A stretch of DNA of 64,000 nt from Cercopithifilaria johnstoni. Its lineage: Eukaryota > Nematoda > Chromadorea > Rhabditida > Onchocercidae. The stretch covers positions 1 through 64,000 of the forward strand of contig CAKAEH010001347.1 in the NCBI GenBank assembly GCA_916381525.1, in the 5' to 3' direction. Under the pieces are notes generated by a model, which saw only the letters and a program-made list of their open reading frames with translations, did not search any database and had not been told where the DNA came from. Both the position numbers and the translations under genes were made by a program. Shown here one piece after another: positions 47,942 to 60,552 of this stretch (positions are counted from its first letter, which is position 1; every line of letters begins with the position of its first letter).

Positions 47942-50779
47942 ATGCTTAACCATATAAGCGAATTGAGCAAGTTGGAAGATGTATGGCAGTTTGAACTTCT
48001 TGAGAGCGTTTGTAACATGCAGTCTCACACGCTGGTTTGGGTGGGCACTAGAGTTTGGGAAACGAGAGGGAAGACTAATCTTATACGATTGGTATAATGT
48101 GCTTGTAGTTTTGGCTCTTTTTCTGTATTTTTTAAATCAAGCACAAATGCATTAATCAAAAGAAATGCTTGATTTGGCATAATCGGAAATGACTTTAATT
48201 AATAGAGACCCATATCAGCTGAAATGAATTTTAGATTGAAAATTCCCCATCTATAGAATGGAATCATTATGTTGGGCATGGCTTCGGTTTGAAATACCAA
48301 AGCAATTTCCTGTTAATTGTAGTGTTTTTTTTTTTGATTAGCTGAATGTGGTAAATGAGTAACAAAGCAAATTAAAAATTAAATTTGAGCTGTACTAAAC
48401 TGGAACGGATGTCAGAATTGATTAGTCATTATTTCCGTTACCGGTTTCTAAGGCGTACCCATTCGCTTAAGAATTTTTGGCAATTGTGTTTTGACAGGAA
48501 TTTCAACTGCTAATAGATGACACAATTAGAGAGATGATAAAGGCTCTTCAAAGCGTGATATATTTGTTTCTGAAAATGAATAGTGGAGAAGGTTACTACT
48601 GGAAATGGAACTCAGTGATGGTAAATGTTCAAGAAAAAGTGAAGTATGATGCGGAATTTCTTCTGAGATTATTTCAGTTTCTATTAGATATATAAAAAAA
48701 ATTGAAGTGATTCATGTATGTCCCGATATTGAATGGCAAGGAAAAGGCTCGAGAATTGATTGATGTTGTTCGGGAACAAACTGATGCGCCTATAGGAACA
48801 TGTATAAATACTGTATCGATCATCCTGAGTAGTTTACTGCGAGATTTGCCAGATGTATATAGTCTTCATGTTATAAAAAATAATTTGGAAAGAGACGATA
48901 TAATCGATGTGGATAATTGCTATGATGCGAAAGTGTTGAAGCAGCTCACCGCTAGCATAACAACTTACATTGAAGATAAATGTCAGGTATGGATAGCGTA
49001 GATTTACTGTTATTGTTGTTACCAATAGTCATAAAGCTATATCATTTCAAACAAAATTTGAACTAGAACTGTAGGATGGAGAAGAATGTTATATATTGAT
49101 TTGGACAATGTTTTACAGTTGGACTGGTCTATTCGGAATGACGAGGCTATGTTGGTTAAGTCACTGCGACAGTTTTCTGGATTTCTGGTAACTTAATAAT
49201 GCATCACTGGTCTGTGGTCTTATTGGTTATGTACCGAAATTTCAGTACTTTCCTAATTCAATTTGATCAGCGTTCAAATATTTAGAAAATTTACTCGCAA
49301 CTTGCTCATCTCTATTTATCTTCTAAGAAAGAATTTAATATAGGATATGATGGAGAATTGTTTTGAGAAATTTAAATTACAGAAAAAAGCTGATATCCGA
49401 GTAGCTATGAAACGTTTTCATCAGGACGATTATACCTTCATTGAGCAGCTAGTTTCACTTTACCAAATGGTAAGTTTTCATTTCCAATCAGTTCAATATA
49501 TAGTTTTTACAAATTAAAGAAAAATTCTCTTGAAATATTCTTTTCAAAACTGCGTTTATGGAATCTCATACCATTGCTGTCCTTTAGGAGCTGAAGAAAT
49601 CAATACGCATCGAGCTGCTTTCGACATTTCACTCACTTTGTTTGTTGGACCGATCAGTGATAATAATGCTGCTTTGTGGACAATTGCCAGTACTGCTCGT
49701 GTCACAAAATAATTTCTGTTTGCCACTCACCGAACTTGATATATCAACTTTGCAGTTGCTTTCTGTATTGTTTTCAACTGGCGAAAAATTCCCAACTTCA
49801 CATTATGATAAGTTTCTTTTGTTTTCATATCCTCACTTTTTCTAATTATATTTTTACCCATTCGTGGTGTCACCTTCGAACGTTTAACTTATTCAAATAA
49901 TCACTTTAAATTCAGTAACCTTTTTCGCGGATGAAATAGCTGTTAGCATTTGTAGCCAAAAAAGAGGCAAAGATACAACTTTTTCAGTCCTTTTGCGCAA
50001 TATTGTTGTACGGACATTCTTTTTCAGATGCTCTGAATTTGGAGTTTTTGACGAAGATAATCTCGATAGTAGAGGATTTTGCAGATGCTTTCCAATTCAT
50101 TTTATCATTCAATGTCCATTTTAAGTCAAATGAAAGTATTGTTATTCAGGCTTTGTATAAGAATCCCCCACTTACATTTGGTCAATTACTCACAATGCAG
50201 TTGAACCGGTGTAGAGCTGACAATAAAGGCAGGTTCTACACGTAGGTCCAAAGTAGCTGTAGAATCCTTTATTCAAGAAGTATCGGTCACAAAGCTATTG
50301 TGGGAACGCTGACCATTATCTGCATATTCAATTCTCATTCTTTTCATACTTAAATTCGTTGTTTAGACTTACGCGCAGTTAAATTGCTAATGGATATTTT
50401 TTGTGTGTCGGATGACCTCATTGCGACTCTTTTTTATGATAACGACTTGAAAGTTCTTTATGGGATACTATGCCAGGATTTGATCGACACAAACCAATTA
50501 CAGGTACAGCTATGTTAACAGATCCACAAAATATGTGCTCTGCAACTGCTACTTATTTTCTGTATAATTTGAAATTAGGCTATTCAGAAAATGGCAATGA
50601 TATTGCAAATAATGAAAAATATGGAAGTGATAAGACGATGCGGATTCACTCAAGAAGTATATGCATCAGTGAAAACTTTTCTGTTGACTCATGAAGCAGA
50701 ACTGGAGTTGAGGCGCTGTGCGGAATCCATCCTGCAACAAGTCACCGAGCAACAAACAAATTTACCTCTTAAAATGTAA
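47942..50779 (+). CDS. NCKIPSD: NCKIPSD/SPIN90-like actin regulator
   Basis: Exons: 47942-48091, 48498-48620, 48741-48986, 49119-49187, 49344-49469, 49588-49807, 50028-50210, 50367-50503 (or from 50379) and 50579-50779, about 484 residues. The armadillo-like C-terminal domain of SPIN90 aligns throughout: LIDVVREQTDAPIG, QDDYTFIEQLVSLYQM, SLCLLDRSVIIMLLCGQLPVLL, STGEKFPTSHY, KIISIVEDF, LLMDIFCVSDDLIATLFYDND and LLTHEAELELRRCAESIL. In mammals this domain binds and activates Arp2/3 to nucleate linear filaments. The vertebrate N-terminal SH3 and proline-rich parts are not evident; the first exon (FELLES...LVWVGTRVW) may be a degenerate SH3 half or the start may lie upstream. The exon ending at 49807 is followed by AT, not GT, although the aligned protein demands a junction there. 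The start at 47942 is uncertain. Confidence 0.8.
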
Positions 50780-53700
50780 CATACGTAACATGTAACAGCG
50801 CCAGAAATTTACTATGATCTGCTTTTTGTATTTCAAGTATTAAAAAAATATTTGTCAGCAGTTGTGGTATCCTTTGCCGCTTGTTATAAACTTTTGATCT
50901 GCAACGACTTCACTACATGATTTGATTTGGTTCAGAACGCAATCCATAAGGAGGATAAAAAAGCGTGACAAAAATATTGTAATTCTCTCATACTAGCTTC
51001 TACTTACAATTAAATAGGGTTGATTAGGATGTATTGGAAATCTTAGATCTACACCTTCCAATCTGTAATTATATCTAGAGTCGCCATTAAGGAATGAGAA
51101 AGATTTGTCCGGACTATTTTCGAAAGATCGGTAGGACTTTTTTCTCTGTGGTGTCCTTGATATATGCAAAAAATATCTTTAAGTGGAGCGAAAAAAGAAC
51201 GGCGATGCTATATAAAGAAACTTGACGTCATTTGGGTCAGGCGGTATATATACACTTGACAAGATCACGATATTGATGACCAATTTCTCCGTTTCGGTAT
51301 CATATGTTTTCTCCAGTCGAAAGCAACACTTGGCCAAATTGCAGTAACTTCTAATAAAATGTAACGTCGTGATGCTTCAAGTAACGTGAGTCGTGCTTAG
51401 AATTTGCACAGAGTAATAAATTTCTGGGATCGCAAGTGTTGTTATTTCGATTAAGCAGACAGTCTTTTTGGATTGTTTACGCTGAAGTATATCAGTGAAT
51501 ACTCTATTTATGCCGAAATAGTTTTCCACACAGCTTTGACTTGAAATAAAATTCTTCTGTAGTTCATCCAAGATTTTTAGAATGCACAATTTTCTATGGA
51601 ACATTTTTGATTTATTTCAATTGAAGAAGAATATGAACATTTGGATAAGAAGTAGACGTCGCTATGCTTTCGAGCTGATCCATTTCTTATTTGCTCTTCA
51701 TGAAAAATTATTTCCAGACATTTCGTTTTGCAGCTTTCAACAGCTCTCATTTTCCTTACCCCATTCCTTACCATATTGTCCTATACAAACCGTCTACCAC
51801 ATTTCCGATAGTTAAGTTTTTTTTTGCATTTTTCACTGTACGTATTTGTTTCTAACGTTTGTATCATATACACCTTCAATTCGCAGTTAAGTGAGCAACA
51901 GTTTCACTCGCTCCGTTGAGTACAACTTATCAAAAGAATATGTTGTAATAAATACGCTATTTACCGGAATAATCATTCTTCGGCACCCGTATTCAGTTCC
52001 GATGATTCGAAAACACTGCACGTCATTCTAGCCGGGAACTATGACTTTTTGACTTGCTGGGTTTTCTTAAATGTTACGATAGTAATAATGATTTCATAAA
52101 TTTAAACACATCAAGGGAGATTCCCTTCTACACATTAAAAACCTAGAAAGAAGGTCGATCACCACTCTTTGTGAGGATTTTCGGTTCATAGATGTTAAAC
52201 AAATAAATGTTCTTAATTTGCTACATTTTTTGGAATTTGGAACTTCACCTTTAAAATCAGCGAAATGCAGCACATGTTACCATCTCTTTTTCCAAACATA
52301 TTTTTACTTCTAGGGATTACCATCGTTTGTTAAATTATAAAGAGTTGTGTTGGCACAATAGTCTTGATTAATATTATATTATTCAAGCATCTAATGTCGT
52401 TTGAACATTGACTGCCACCTTCTTGATATGCTTCATAGAAGGAAATAGAGAAAAAGGTCGCTGCTTCGTCGAAAAGTGCACAAACGATGAAAGGAAAGCG
52501 ACGGATTATAGCGTATTTATGACGATAAAAACTGATTGAGTTGAAATTCTCACCCTGCAGCTGCGCGAGCCTTTTATATAACGAATTCTACAAACTTGTT
52601 CATTTCACTGCAGTACTGTTGGAATGATCTGTCATTACAATATCATTTTGATTAGCGTAGAAATAGATAATTTCAGCTAGCAAATAGCCAAATCAAAACA
52701 TTGCAAATAAGCGACTACTCACGAGATACATTTCGTTCGGTCGTAGTTCGTTTCTCATATTAAAACTCTAAGAACTCACGTGATTCTTACACGCAAACAC
52801 AAGCGTTAAGAAAAAAAATTTTTTTTTGTAACTAATTTCTGATCATAATTCGGATGTTGAACTACCGCAACAAGTAAATATCTTAATATGGTTAATATAA
52901 ATCCAAATAACTGTTTGCTTCCCATGATTTTGCATTAGATTCCATAACCTTTAGGATTTCCAGACTGAAACAATATTAATTGCTACTTATTGTGGTTCAA
53001 CCAATGTCGGATCCCATTCTCTTCACTTATACATAGAAACTCCTTCGATCGAAGACATCGGATCATCCTTATACATTGCAGACTTCAACTGCTTTCAAAT
53101 TTGTTGTTAAACAACTCAAGCACAGCAACATATACATGTATACTTGTCCGTTCATTGTCAGGTAGATATTTTAAAGGAGAACCTCTTGTACCATCCGTCG
53201 CAGTCTCTCTCTTCCATCATCGGTCCGTGTTCCAACGATCCCCACCGATAACTCAAGCAGAACATCCTTACATTCATGCTTAAATTTGTTTTGATAAAAA
53301 AACCTACATGCAAACAGTTAGATGAACTGCACCGGATGTCAAAAAAGACTTCATGATTCCTTGAAGCGACCATCTGCACTGGTGAAATTAAATACGGATG
53401 CCACTTCAGAATCTCTTCTTCGCAGCATCGAGAACTCTCATTTGTTTAATTAATCGGCTCACTACTTTGGAAATGCTTTTCAGTTATTGCGATCACAAAT
53501 TAATCCTATCGAAACACTTGAAATATTTAATACTTAAATACTTAAAAGCGAATGTTCAATTTTTTGAAGCTCACACGACAACCATTCTTTTCGTAATACC
53601 AGAAAAAAGGATAATCAGTTTTATGTCCAGTGATGTTAATTCTTTCGGAATAAAAAAATTGCCTACTTTTTTAAATGAAGCCTAACCCGCATTCAACCTT

Positions 53701-54830
53701 TCCTCTTACTTCTGAAATACTATGGAGAGCATTAGCTCTTATTGACTGCTGCTGCATGCTTGTCAAGTCTAGCTAATTAGAGCTTCGAAAGAATTTTAAA
53801 TATAAGAGTAAGCAACAAAAAATCATTCTGGTTCTTATCTCTATACATTCATATACCGAAAGAAGATAATAAACCCCATTTATTATTTATTCCTATTCAG
53901 ATACAAGTCGTTAACCAGAATTGGCCTTTTTCAAAAAAATAACCCCTCCTAATAAGTATTCATTTTATAGCTCTATTCAATATATTCCTCATCTATCAAA
54001 GAAAACAACGAAAACTTTCCGCACTTTTTGACAGCGGTTGGATTAGCAAATAGGGTCAGCAACCTATGCAATTATAATCGACCTAGAAAGAGAGTAATAT
54101 GAAAAACACTTGAGTGACTGTTTATATTTCTATGCAACTTGTAAAAAATTGCGATCACAGAAGAGATGGGATGAGTCAACTTGCATCTTCCTCTCTACAC
54201 TTCTTCCGCCAAATCATTTCCATTGGTTCCATGCTTCATTTCATTTCATAAAAATAACGTCCATCTGGCACGCTGTTTCGGTTGTATCAATGCATACCCC
54301 GTGGTTCCATCTCTCTATGATATAAACAGGGTCTCGCTTCTGAAACAAATCAGTGATTTCTTGGTGTTTTTTTGGGCACTCCTTTGCCGTAGTTATATCT
54401 GAGCACGATACCCGAACTAAGAAGTTGAGCAACAAAGACATCCGAATGCAAATCTCGATTATACATGAAAGTATGTCCGAAGCGATTCGTGAAGTAGTGT
54501 TTTGGCGGTAATGATGTATTAAGCAGATGCTGCGCATGCTAATTTGGAGTAAGGAAATATTAAAAAATTAAAAAAAATAGCTTAGCAAAACAGTAACAAG
54601 TGACGAACATCATATTACAATTGGAAGCAAGCAGAAAATCCAGAAATACTTTTAAATCGTAAAGAACGCATACGTAATCAATCCTTCCAACTCTCTACTG
54701 AGATTTCCCATCCAGCATTTTCATGAACACCTAAATCCGTTAAACTCGATTTCTGGTCATCTTACAGAGTTTAATTATTTGTCTCTTCTTTGCTGTTATC
54801 CTTCATTCGAACAGTAGTTTTGAATTTTCT
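50780..54830. other. 4-kb interval without a supported gene
   Basis: Only short frames (for example 52990-53283 + and 54241-54537 -) with no splice context or recognisable motif. AT-rich, no large repeats noticed. Confidence 0.5.
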
Positions 54831-54852
54831 GAATCCATTATGATTTTCATCC

Positions 54853-55060
54853 TTGTAGGCTCAGTATTGCATTCCCAAACCGTACAATGTCCAAAGAAGT
54901 AGGTGACATCATGCGAAACTCGCTGGATAAGCTATTTGAAACAATTGGCGACGTTTTCTAGCATGATTGCAATACACATTCATTGTAGACATAACATGCG
55001 ATAGTGCTATTCATATCACTTGGGCTTTCATGACAATGTTCTTGGCTTTACTTGGCTTTT
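54853..55060 (+). pseudogene. Diverged relic of the makorin 3' flank
   Basis: From about 54880 the sequence matches the downstream flank of makorin copy 2 (about 59305-59615) in order: a TGGATAAGCTATTTGAAA segment, the ATTGCAATACA segment, and GGGCTTTCATGACAATG. The copy-2 flank holds roughly 100 extra bases between the last two. Both versions keep a short open frame ending in SLDKLFE...F before a stop (DVF here, DAF at 59378). An acceptor-like CCTTGTAG precedes the frame here. It looks like a fragment of a further, older unit directly before copy 2. Confidence 0.65.
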
Positions 55061-55068
55061 GAATCGAT

Positions 55069-58000
55069 AAAAAAGTCAGAGAGCATATGGCATGAAGTTA
55101 GAATTGTATGTTATCAAATGAAGATAGGTAAGTAGATGCACCGATACGCAGTGTGCCGATAAGCATACGCAATGAGTCATAGACGGACTTACCATTGTTA
55201 AGTGATGTTATTTGAAAAATGAAATTACCACAAATTCAACACTTCATAATGGATGATAAGTATAAAAAATAGAATGTAAATGAAAGAAAATTCTCACTTT
55301 TTAAAGCTGAAGAAATACATTCGTTGCAAATGAAACATTTTTCAAGAAGAGCATAAAAGTAATGGGAGATAGTCAAATATCTATAATTAAAGAAATATCA
55401 CAGCCTGTAAAATAATTCAGAGAACTAATAGAGATATAATTAACGATAGCAAATCCACACAGAAAGATGAATAAAAATTTTTGAAAATACGGTCAACGTT
55501 AACTATTTGTCAATTAACATTGGCGACAATGTACAGTTTCATTTAACATCGATGCAACTTATTGCAAGAGTAACCGATATAAAGTAATCATAATCGCGAT
55601 AGACTCTTTGAGATACATTATAGTTTGAAGTGTAAGTGGAAAGGAGTGAAAATCCTTCAGTTCCTTCAACTTATCCCCTTTGGATGGGAAGTTATGCGAG
55701 AGGTGCTAATGACTGACTACACTGAAACAACTCACTCTTATCTATTCGACAGCTATTCATCATAATGAATATTAGATTACGGGAACGGTGCTCTTTTCTC
55801 TTTTACCCAAATCGTCAACATTGAAAATGGAAAGCACACCGCTGGCCACAACCCCGTATAGTCACTATCAGGTTCCTTCCTATTCTCCCCGCTTTCTATA
55901 TCTTCATAACTTTCTTTTCTTTCTCTCTCTACTTTTCACTAAAAGCAATATGCTTCAAAGCTTCCCAACAAACAAAGCAACAGGCTGAAAACGAACTAGA
56001 AAATGATGAAATACTGGATATGTATGTTGCGGGGTGTTCCAGCACCACCGACTTCTCGCAATTCGGATACTAACCTCCGTGCAGCGTCACACAGTGTATC
56101 AGAGATGAATGGTGCGGTGGTGTGTTGTCGGGTGTTGTGCGGTGAGATTCATTCTGTTTCTGTTGCATTTTTAATTTTTGTCCTTCGTAACGATAAATCT
56201 TAGAGAATTTACGGGCAATATAAACCACCTTATTAAGATTGTTTCATATGGTAAACCATAGTAGACTGTAATTGCTTAACCTGACGACAGTGCGCCGTTT
56301 ATGGGATATTTAAAGGATGAGGTTGAATTGGTTGACCCTGTCCCGATACTGTGTTAGAGTGCTTGGTCTGTCGACAAACACATAAAAGAGGAGGCTAAGC
56401 AAGCTAAAATTTTGGCTTTGTTGTGTTGTGCAAGAACAGGTATATGGGTATAATTAGACGTTTCCATGCGCACATTTTGGTGCATGGTCATGAAGCTGCC
56501 AAAAAATATTTATTTTTCCAGAAGAACAGGACAGAATATTCGCTGCATATGGATGCTGGTAAGCATTCAATTCATAACTTCTTGCGGGTCCGAGACTTTA
56601 TTCCAAATTCGTAGATTGTTTGAACTTTGATGTTAATTATATTATTTGTACGAATTAGATTTTTAGAAAGGGATGAAAAAATGCTGCTACTACGACTGTA
56701 TTAATTTGTCATTAATTATCATTTGTTATCACTGCTATTAAATTTTACATGAATTGAATATGTCGTCTCAACTATGTAGTAGACATATTTAAACAGAGTT
56801 TTAGGACGCAACCATCATTATCTTTGTTCAGGAGATCGAGTTGGTGAGTTATTTTCTTACTGAATTTCACATAAATGTATATTTTTTTACTTTAGCATCA
56901 ACTACTCTAACGAGTAAGATTTTCGCTCGATATCTTGCAAACATCCGTCGTGAATGTTCTTCATATCCATTTACTCATGATCGTAATTTTAAACCGGACC
57001 GAACATGCCGTTACTATCTTATTGGAAGATGTGCTTTTGGTACTTCTTGCAGGTGTAATGTTTCCTTCGTTTCTTGATGCAGCTAGTATATTTATAGCTC
57101 TTACAGCTGCATTAGATAGAAGCTAGAATGCTTTCATCAAGCCGTCGAACATGTTAGAGTCACAAAAGCGTTAGAAGCGCCAATATTCGCTTGATATTAG
57201 CGGTTATATTTTTTCCTAGAACGGTATCTCTCGTACAAGAGTGCATAATCAAAAATGTTATTTATTAGCGTAAGGGAATTCTAATTATTATAGATGAAAC
57301 AGTTAATAATGTCAAATGTTTTCTCAGGTATGACCATAAACGACCGCCATTAGATGGAATTAAGGCAGTGAAAAGCCTTTGTACAGCGGAAAATTTTAAT
57401 TCAACCAAAGGTAATTTTTATTTCAATATGCATATATATTATTAAGAACTTTACACGGTCACTAAGAAATGTAATATGACAGGAGAAAAATAGTTATGTT
57501 TAGTGTACAGTCACAATAGGCAACAACTTTGATGCAAGAACACTTGGTTAATGAGCTTGATTAGTAACTGGTAATATAATGTACGACAGTGTGATCAATC
57601 ATTATTTCAGCGGTAGAAAATGGTTGCAGCAGCGATAAAACAGCAACAACAGCAGCGGCAGTGAACCGAAGCAGTCACGAGTTTTCTGTTGACGCCGCCG
57701 AATTTGTTCCTTCTTGGAAAGTTTCGACATTAAACGAAGTTAATACTGTTGCTTCGGGGTAGGTGAACTACAGGCTTTTGCAAAAATTGAATTATTCGTG
57801 AATATAAGACGAAATGAAAGAATGTGAGGATTTTTACAGATCATTTGGTTCGCTACCATTATGTCCTTATTTCGAAACCGGAGAATGTGACAAAGGTGAT
57901 AAGTGCCAGTTCGTGCATGGTGATGTGTGCGATCTTTGTAATGTTCCATGCTTGCATCCAATGGATACAGAACAGCGCGCACAACATCGACGGGAATGTA

Positions 58001-58446
58001 TAGACGCTCATGAAGCTGCCATGAAAGAAGCGTTTGCTGAAGCACGTTCAGCTGATAAAGTGTGTGGTATATGTATGGAAAACATTAGGCAAGTATCTTT
58101 TGCGAAATAGTTCTTTGATTGAAAGTGAAGGAGGAGGGACCTTGTTATTTTTAGGAAAAAATGCGATCAATTTTTATTATCATGTGTAAGCACGATAATA
58201 CGTTCATTTTCAGGGAGATAAAGAGCCGTTTTGGAATCCTAGAAGGCTGCAGACACTGTTTTTGTTTAGACTGTATTCGGAAGTGGCGTCGAAATCAGAA
58301 TGATCATTTCGAAAAGAAAACAGTTCGCAGTTGTCCTGAATGTCGCACTCATTCGGATTTTGTCATTCCCGGTTTGTGATTCGCACTCTGTTTTTATCAT
58401 AGTTCTAATGAGGAAACTTTTTTTTAATTTGGTAATGTAAAAAATT
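55069..58446 (+). repeat. 3,378-bp direct repeat, copy B
   Basis: Second copy of 43376-46753. It ends exactly one base before the ambiguous base at 58447. Confidence 0.95.
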
Positions 58447-59180
58447 NAAAGAGCCGTTTTGGAATCCTAGAAGGCTGCAGACACTGTTTTTGTTTAGACT
58501 GTATTCGGAAGTGGCGTCGAAATCAGAATGATCATTTCGAAAAGAAAACAGTTCGCAGTTGTCCTGAATGTCGCACTCATTCGGATTTTGTCATTCCCGG
58601 TTTGTGATTTGCACTCTGTTTTTATCATAGTTCTAATGAGGAAACTTTTTTTTAATTTGGTAATGTAAAAAATTATTTTTCTTTAATATAAAACATTGTA
58701 GACCAGGGTGTTCAATTGAATATTTTACGACTGGGGTTCAATTGAATATTCTGCGTTTTTTGGAAAAGAAAATTGAGACATATATGTTGCAGCCACATAT
58801 TGGGTCGAGGATCAAGCAGATAAGGATGATCTGATTGCGAAATTTCGTGAAGATGCAAAACAGAAACAGTGCAAATATGTGAAAAAAGGGTATATCGATG
58901 ATTGTCCATTTGGCAATAAGTGTTTCTACAAACATGAACTGCCAGATGGTACCATCGTGGAAGGCGATAGCCCACGAACTCTTCGAAGGTTCCTTCACGA
59001 AAAGTTACTTTCGATTTATTGTTTCGATGGATGTTTATGAAAAGATAATAATTTATAACGTTTTGCAGACGAAGACGTCCGTTATATTCCGAAGTATGGT
59101 CATTTTCTGATTCAGACTCGGAAGATGATTTTTCAAGAATTGCGCAAGGCATTATCAGCCGATCATTCAGTCTTGTTTAG
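56896..59180 (+). CDS. lep-2: Makorin-type C3H/RING E3 ubiquitin ligase, copy 2
   Basis: Exons 1-5 at 56896-57052, 57328-57410, 57611-57758, 57840-58088 and 58214-58371 are identical to copy 1. After the ambiguous base, most of exon 5 appears again (58448-58599), then exon 6 (58793-58988) and exon 7 (59069-59180). The last two are intact but differ from copy 1: for example FREDAKQKQCKYVKKG for FRENAKQKQCKYVKEG, GTIVEG for GTVVEG, and LRR for LHR. As written, using both exon 5 copies would duplicate the RING second half. Most likely the true gene has a single exon 5 and the join is an assembly overlap. Either repeat of exon 5 spliced to exon 6 gives an open makorin with all three C3H fingers and the RING. 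Confidence 0.75.
58447..58447. other. Single ambiguous base (assembly join)
   Basis: The only N in the window. It separates the end of the identical block from a repeat of 58220 onward, and sequence character changes from identical to diverged across it. It behaves like a placeholder joining two contigs whose ends overlap. Confidence 0.9.
58448..58675 (+). repeat. Overlapping repeat of makorin exon 5 and the start of intron 5
   Basis: Repeats 58220-58446 almost exactly, with a C/T change near 58609 relative to 58381. It starts inside exon 5, not at a splice site or motif, which argues against a biological exon duplication. Confidence 0.9.
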
Positions 59181-60552
59181 AATCTTTCTGGAATGTTCCC
59201 GCCACTCACACATTGTACTTTTTTTTTGGTAGTGCTGGACATTATTGTTTTTTCAACATCTGTAAATAGGAAGCGGGCGCTGAAATTTGTCAAATTCAAG
59301 AAAGTATTGTTCGTTGTCATGAAGTTTCTATTTAATTCGTTGGATAAGCTATTTGAAATAGTTGAAGACGCTTTTTAGTAGGATTGCAATACATCATCAT
59401 TCAGTGTAGACATTGTTCACATAACAGAATAACCGTGTCTTCGTATCATAGATTAGGAGGATGGAGCTTACTAGATCTAGTAAAACACAGGTGTGTAGAA
59501 GTGATGAATTTTGAATGTCACTGGAAGCTCGGTATGCGGGTATCTTTCATGCGATATTTCAGTCGCTAATATCATTTGGGCTTTCATGACAATGCCCTAG
59601 GCTTTACTTTAATCTCATTATATGCCCAGCAGAACACTTCAAGTCTCTGTCTTTCTTCATTATTTGTTTTCGGTCCCAATTTTCTACCCGTTAGCTTCAC
59701 CGACATCTATGCACTAATTTATGAACGACTATCATTTGTTGTTACAAAGATTTGCAATATATCCTGCAAGCGGACTTTACTTTCCTCCTGATCTTGATAT
59801 TTATCACGCCATATTTAACAAAGCTATATTTTCTGGATGGTAATAAACTGACAAGTTCCACATCCTTTGTTTTCTCGCCAGTTTATGCTGTTATGTTTTC
59901 GTCAAAATGATGGTTGAGTACGACACTGCCTGGTTTGTCTCACGACATGGATGATATTATAAAGACTTGCATTATTCAGCATCTTCTTGACAATGTTGAT
60001 TGAGATCACACTTCTTGGCTTAGTAAACATAACCGCTCACTTCATTTCCGTTACCACGCCATTTATCTGAATGTAGGTGACCGCATGCATGCAAGCAATT
60101 TTCACTATGGCGAATTTTGCGGCGACATCCATTTTCAGATTTATTTATTTCTTTCATAAAGACCTTATAGTATCTCATATGATAACTGAACGTCCCTGAA
60201 ATTGTTCATACTACATCTTCATTTTATGAAGTACCATCTTACAACTGATGAAAAGCTGAAGTGACAGAGAAGATTCAGCTCATCTCACTCCTGTATTGGT
60301 AAGCGAACTGAAGGAATGAAAAGAGTGATTTAACCTGAACAAATCGTGTTCACTTCTTGCATCGAATTAATGTAATATTTATTCACCGATTCATAACAAG
60401 TCCCGATTATATGCCCAATACGACAAAACCATTTGGTCATTAATGGCTGCAGCAAAATCACATCAACTGAGTTATTGCATCGGTTTGGCATGCGAGTGAC
60501 GCGCATGCAATAATTTTTTACAACTGCTCATCTATTCCCTTTAATTTGAATA
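59181..60552. other. 3' flank of makorin copy 2 and pdk-1 upstream region
   Basis: The 5' part is homologous to the copy-1 flank to about 59335, then to the relic at 54.9-55.05 kb (to about 59615). The remainder shows no supported exon and probably holds the pdk-1 promoter or trans-splice region. Confidence 0.55.

Noticed and set aside
58712..59152. 146-codon minus-strand ORF and its counterpart at 46894-47208
   Set aside because: Antisense to makorin exons 6-7, whose C3H fingers are unmistakable on the plus strand.
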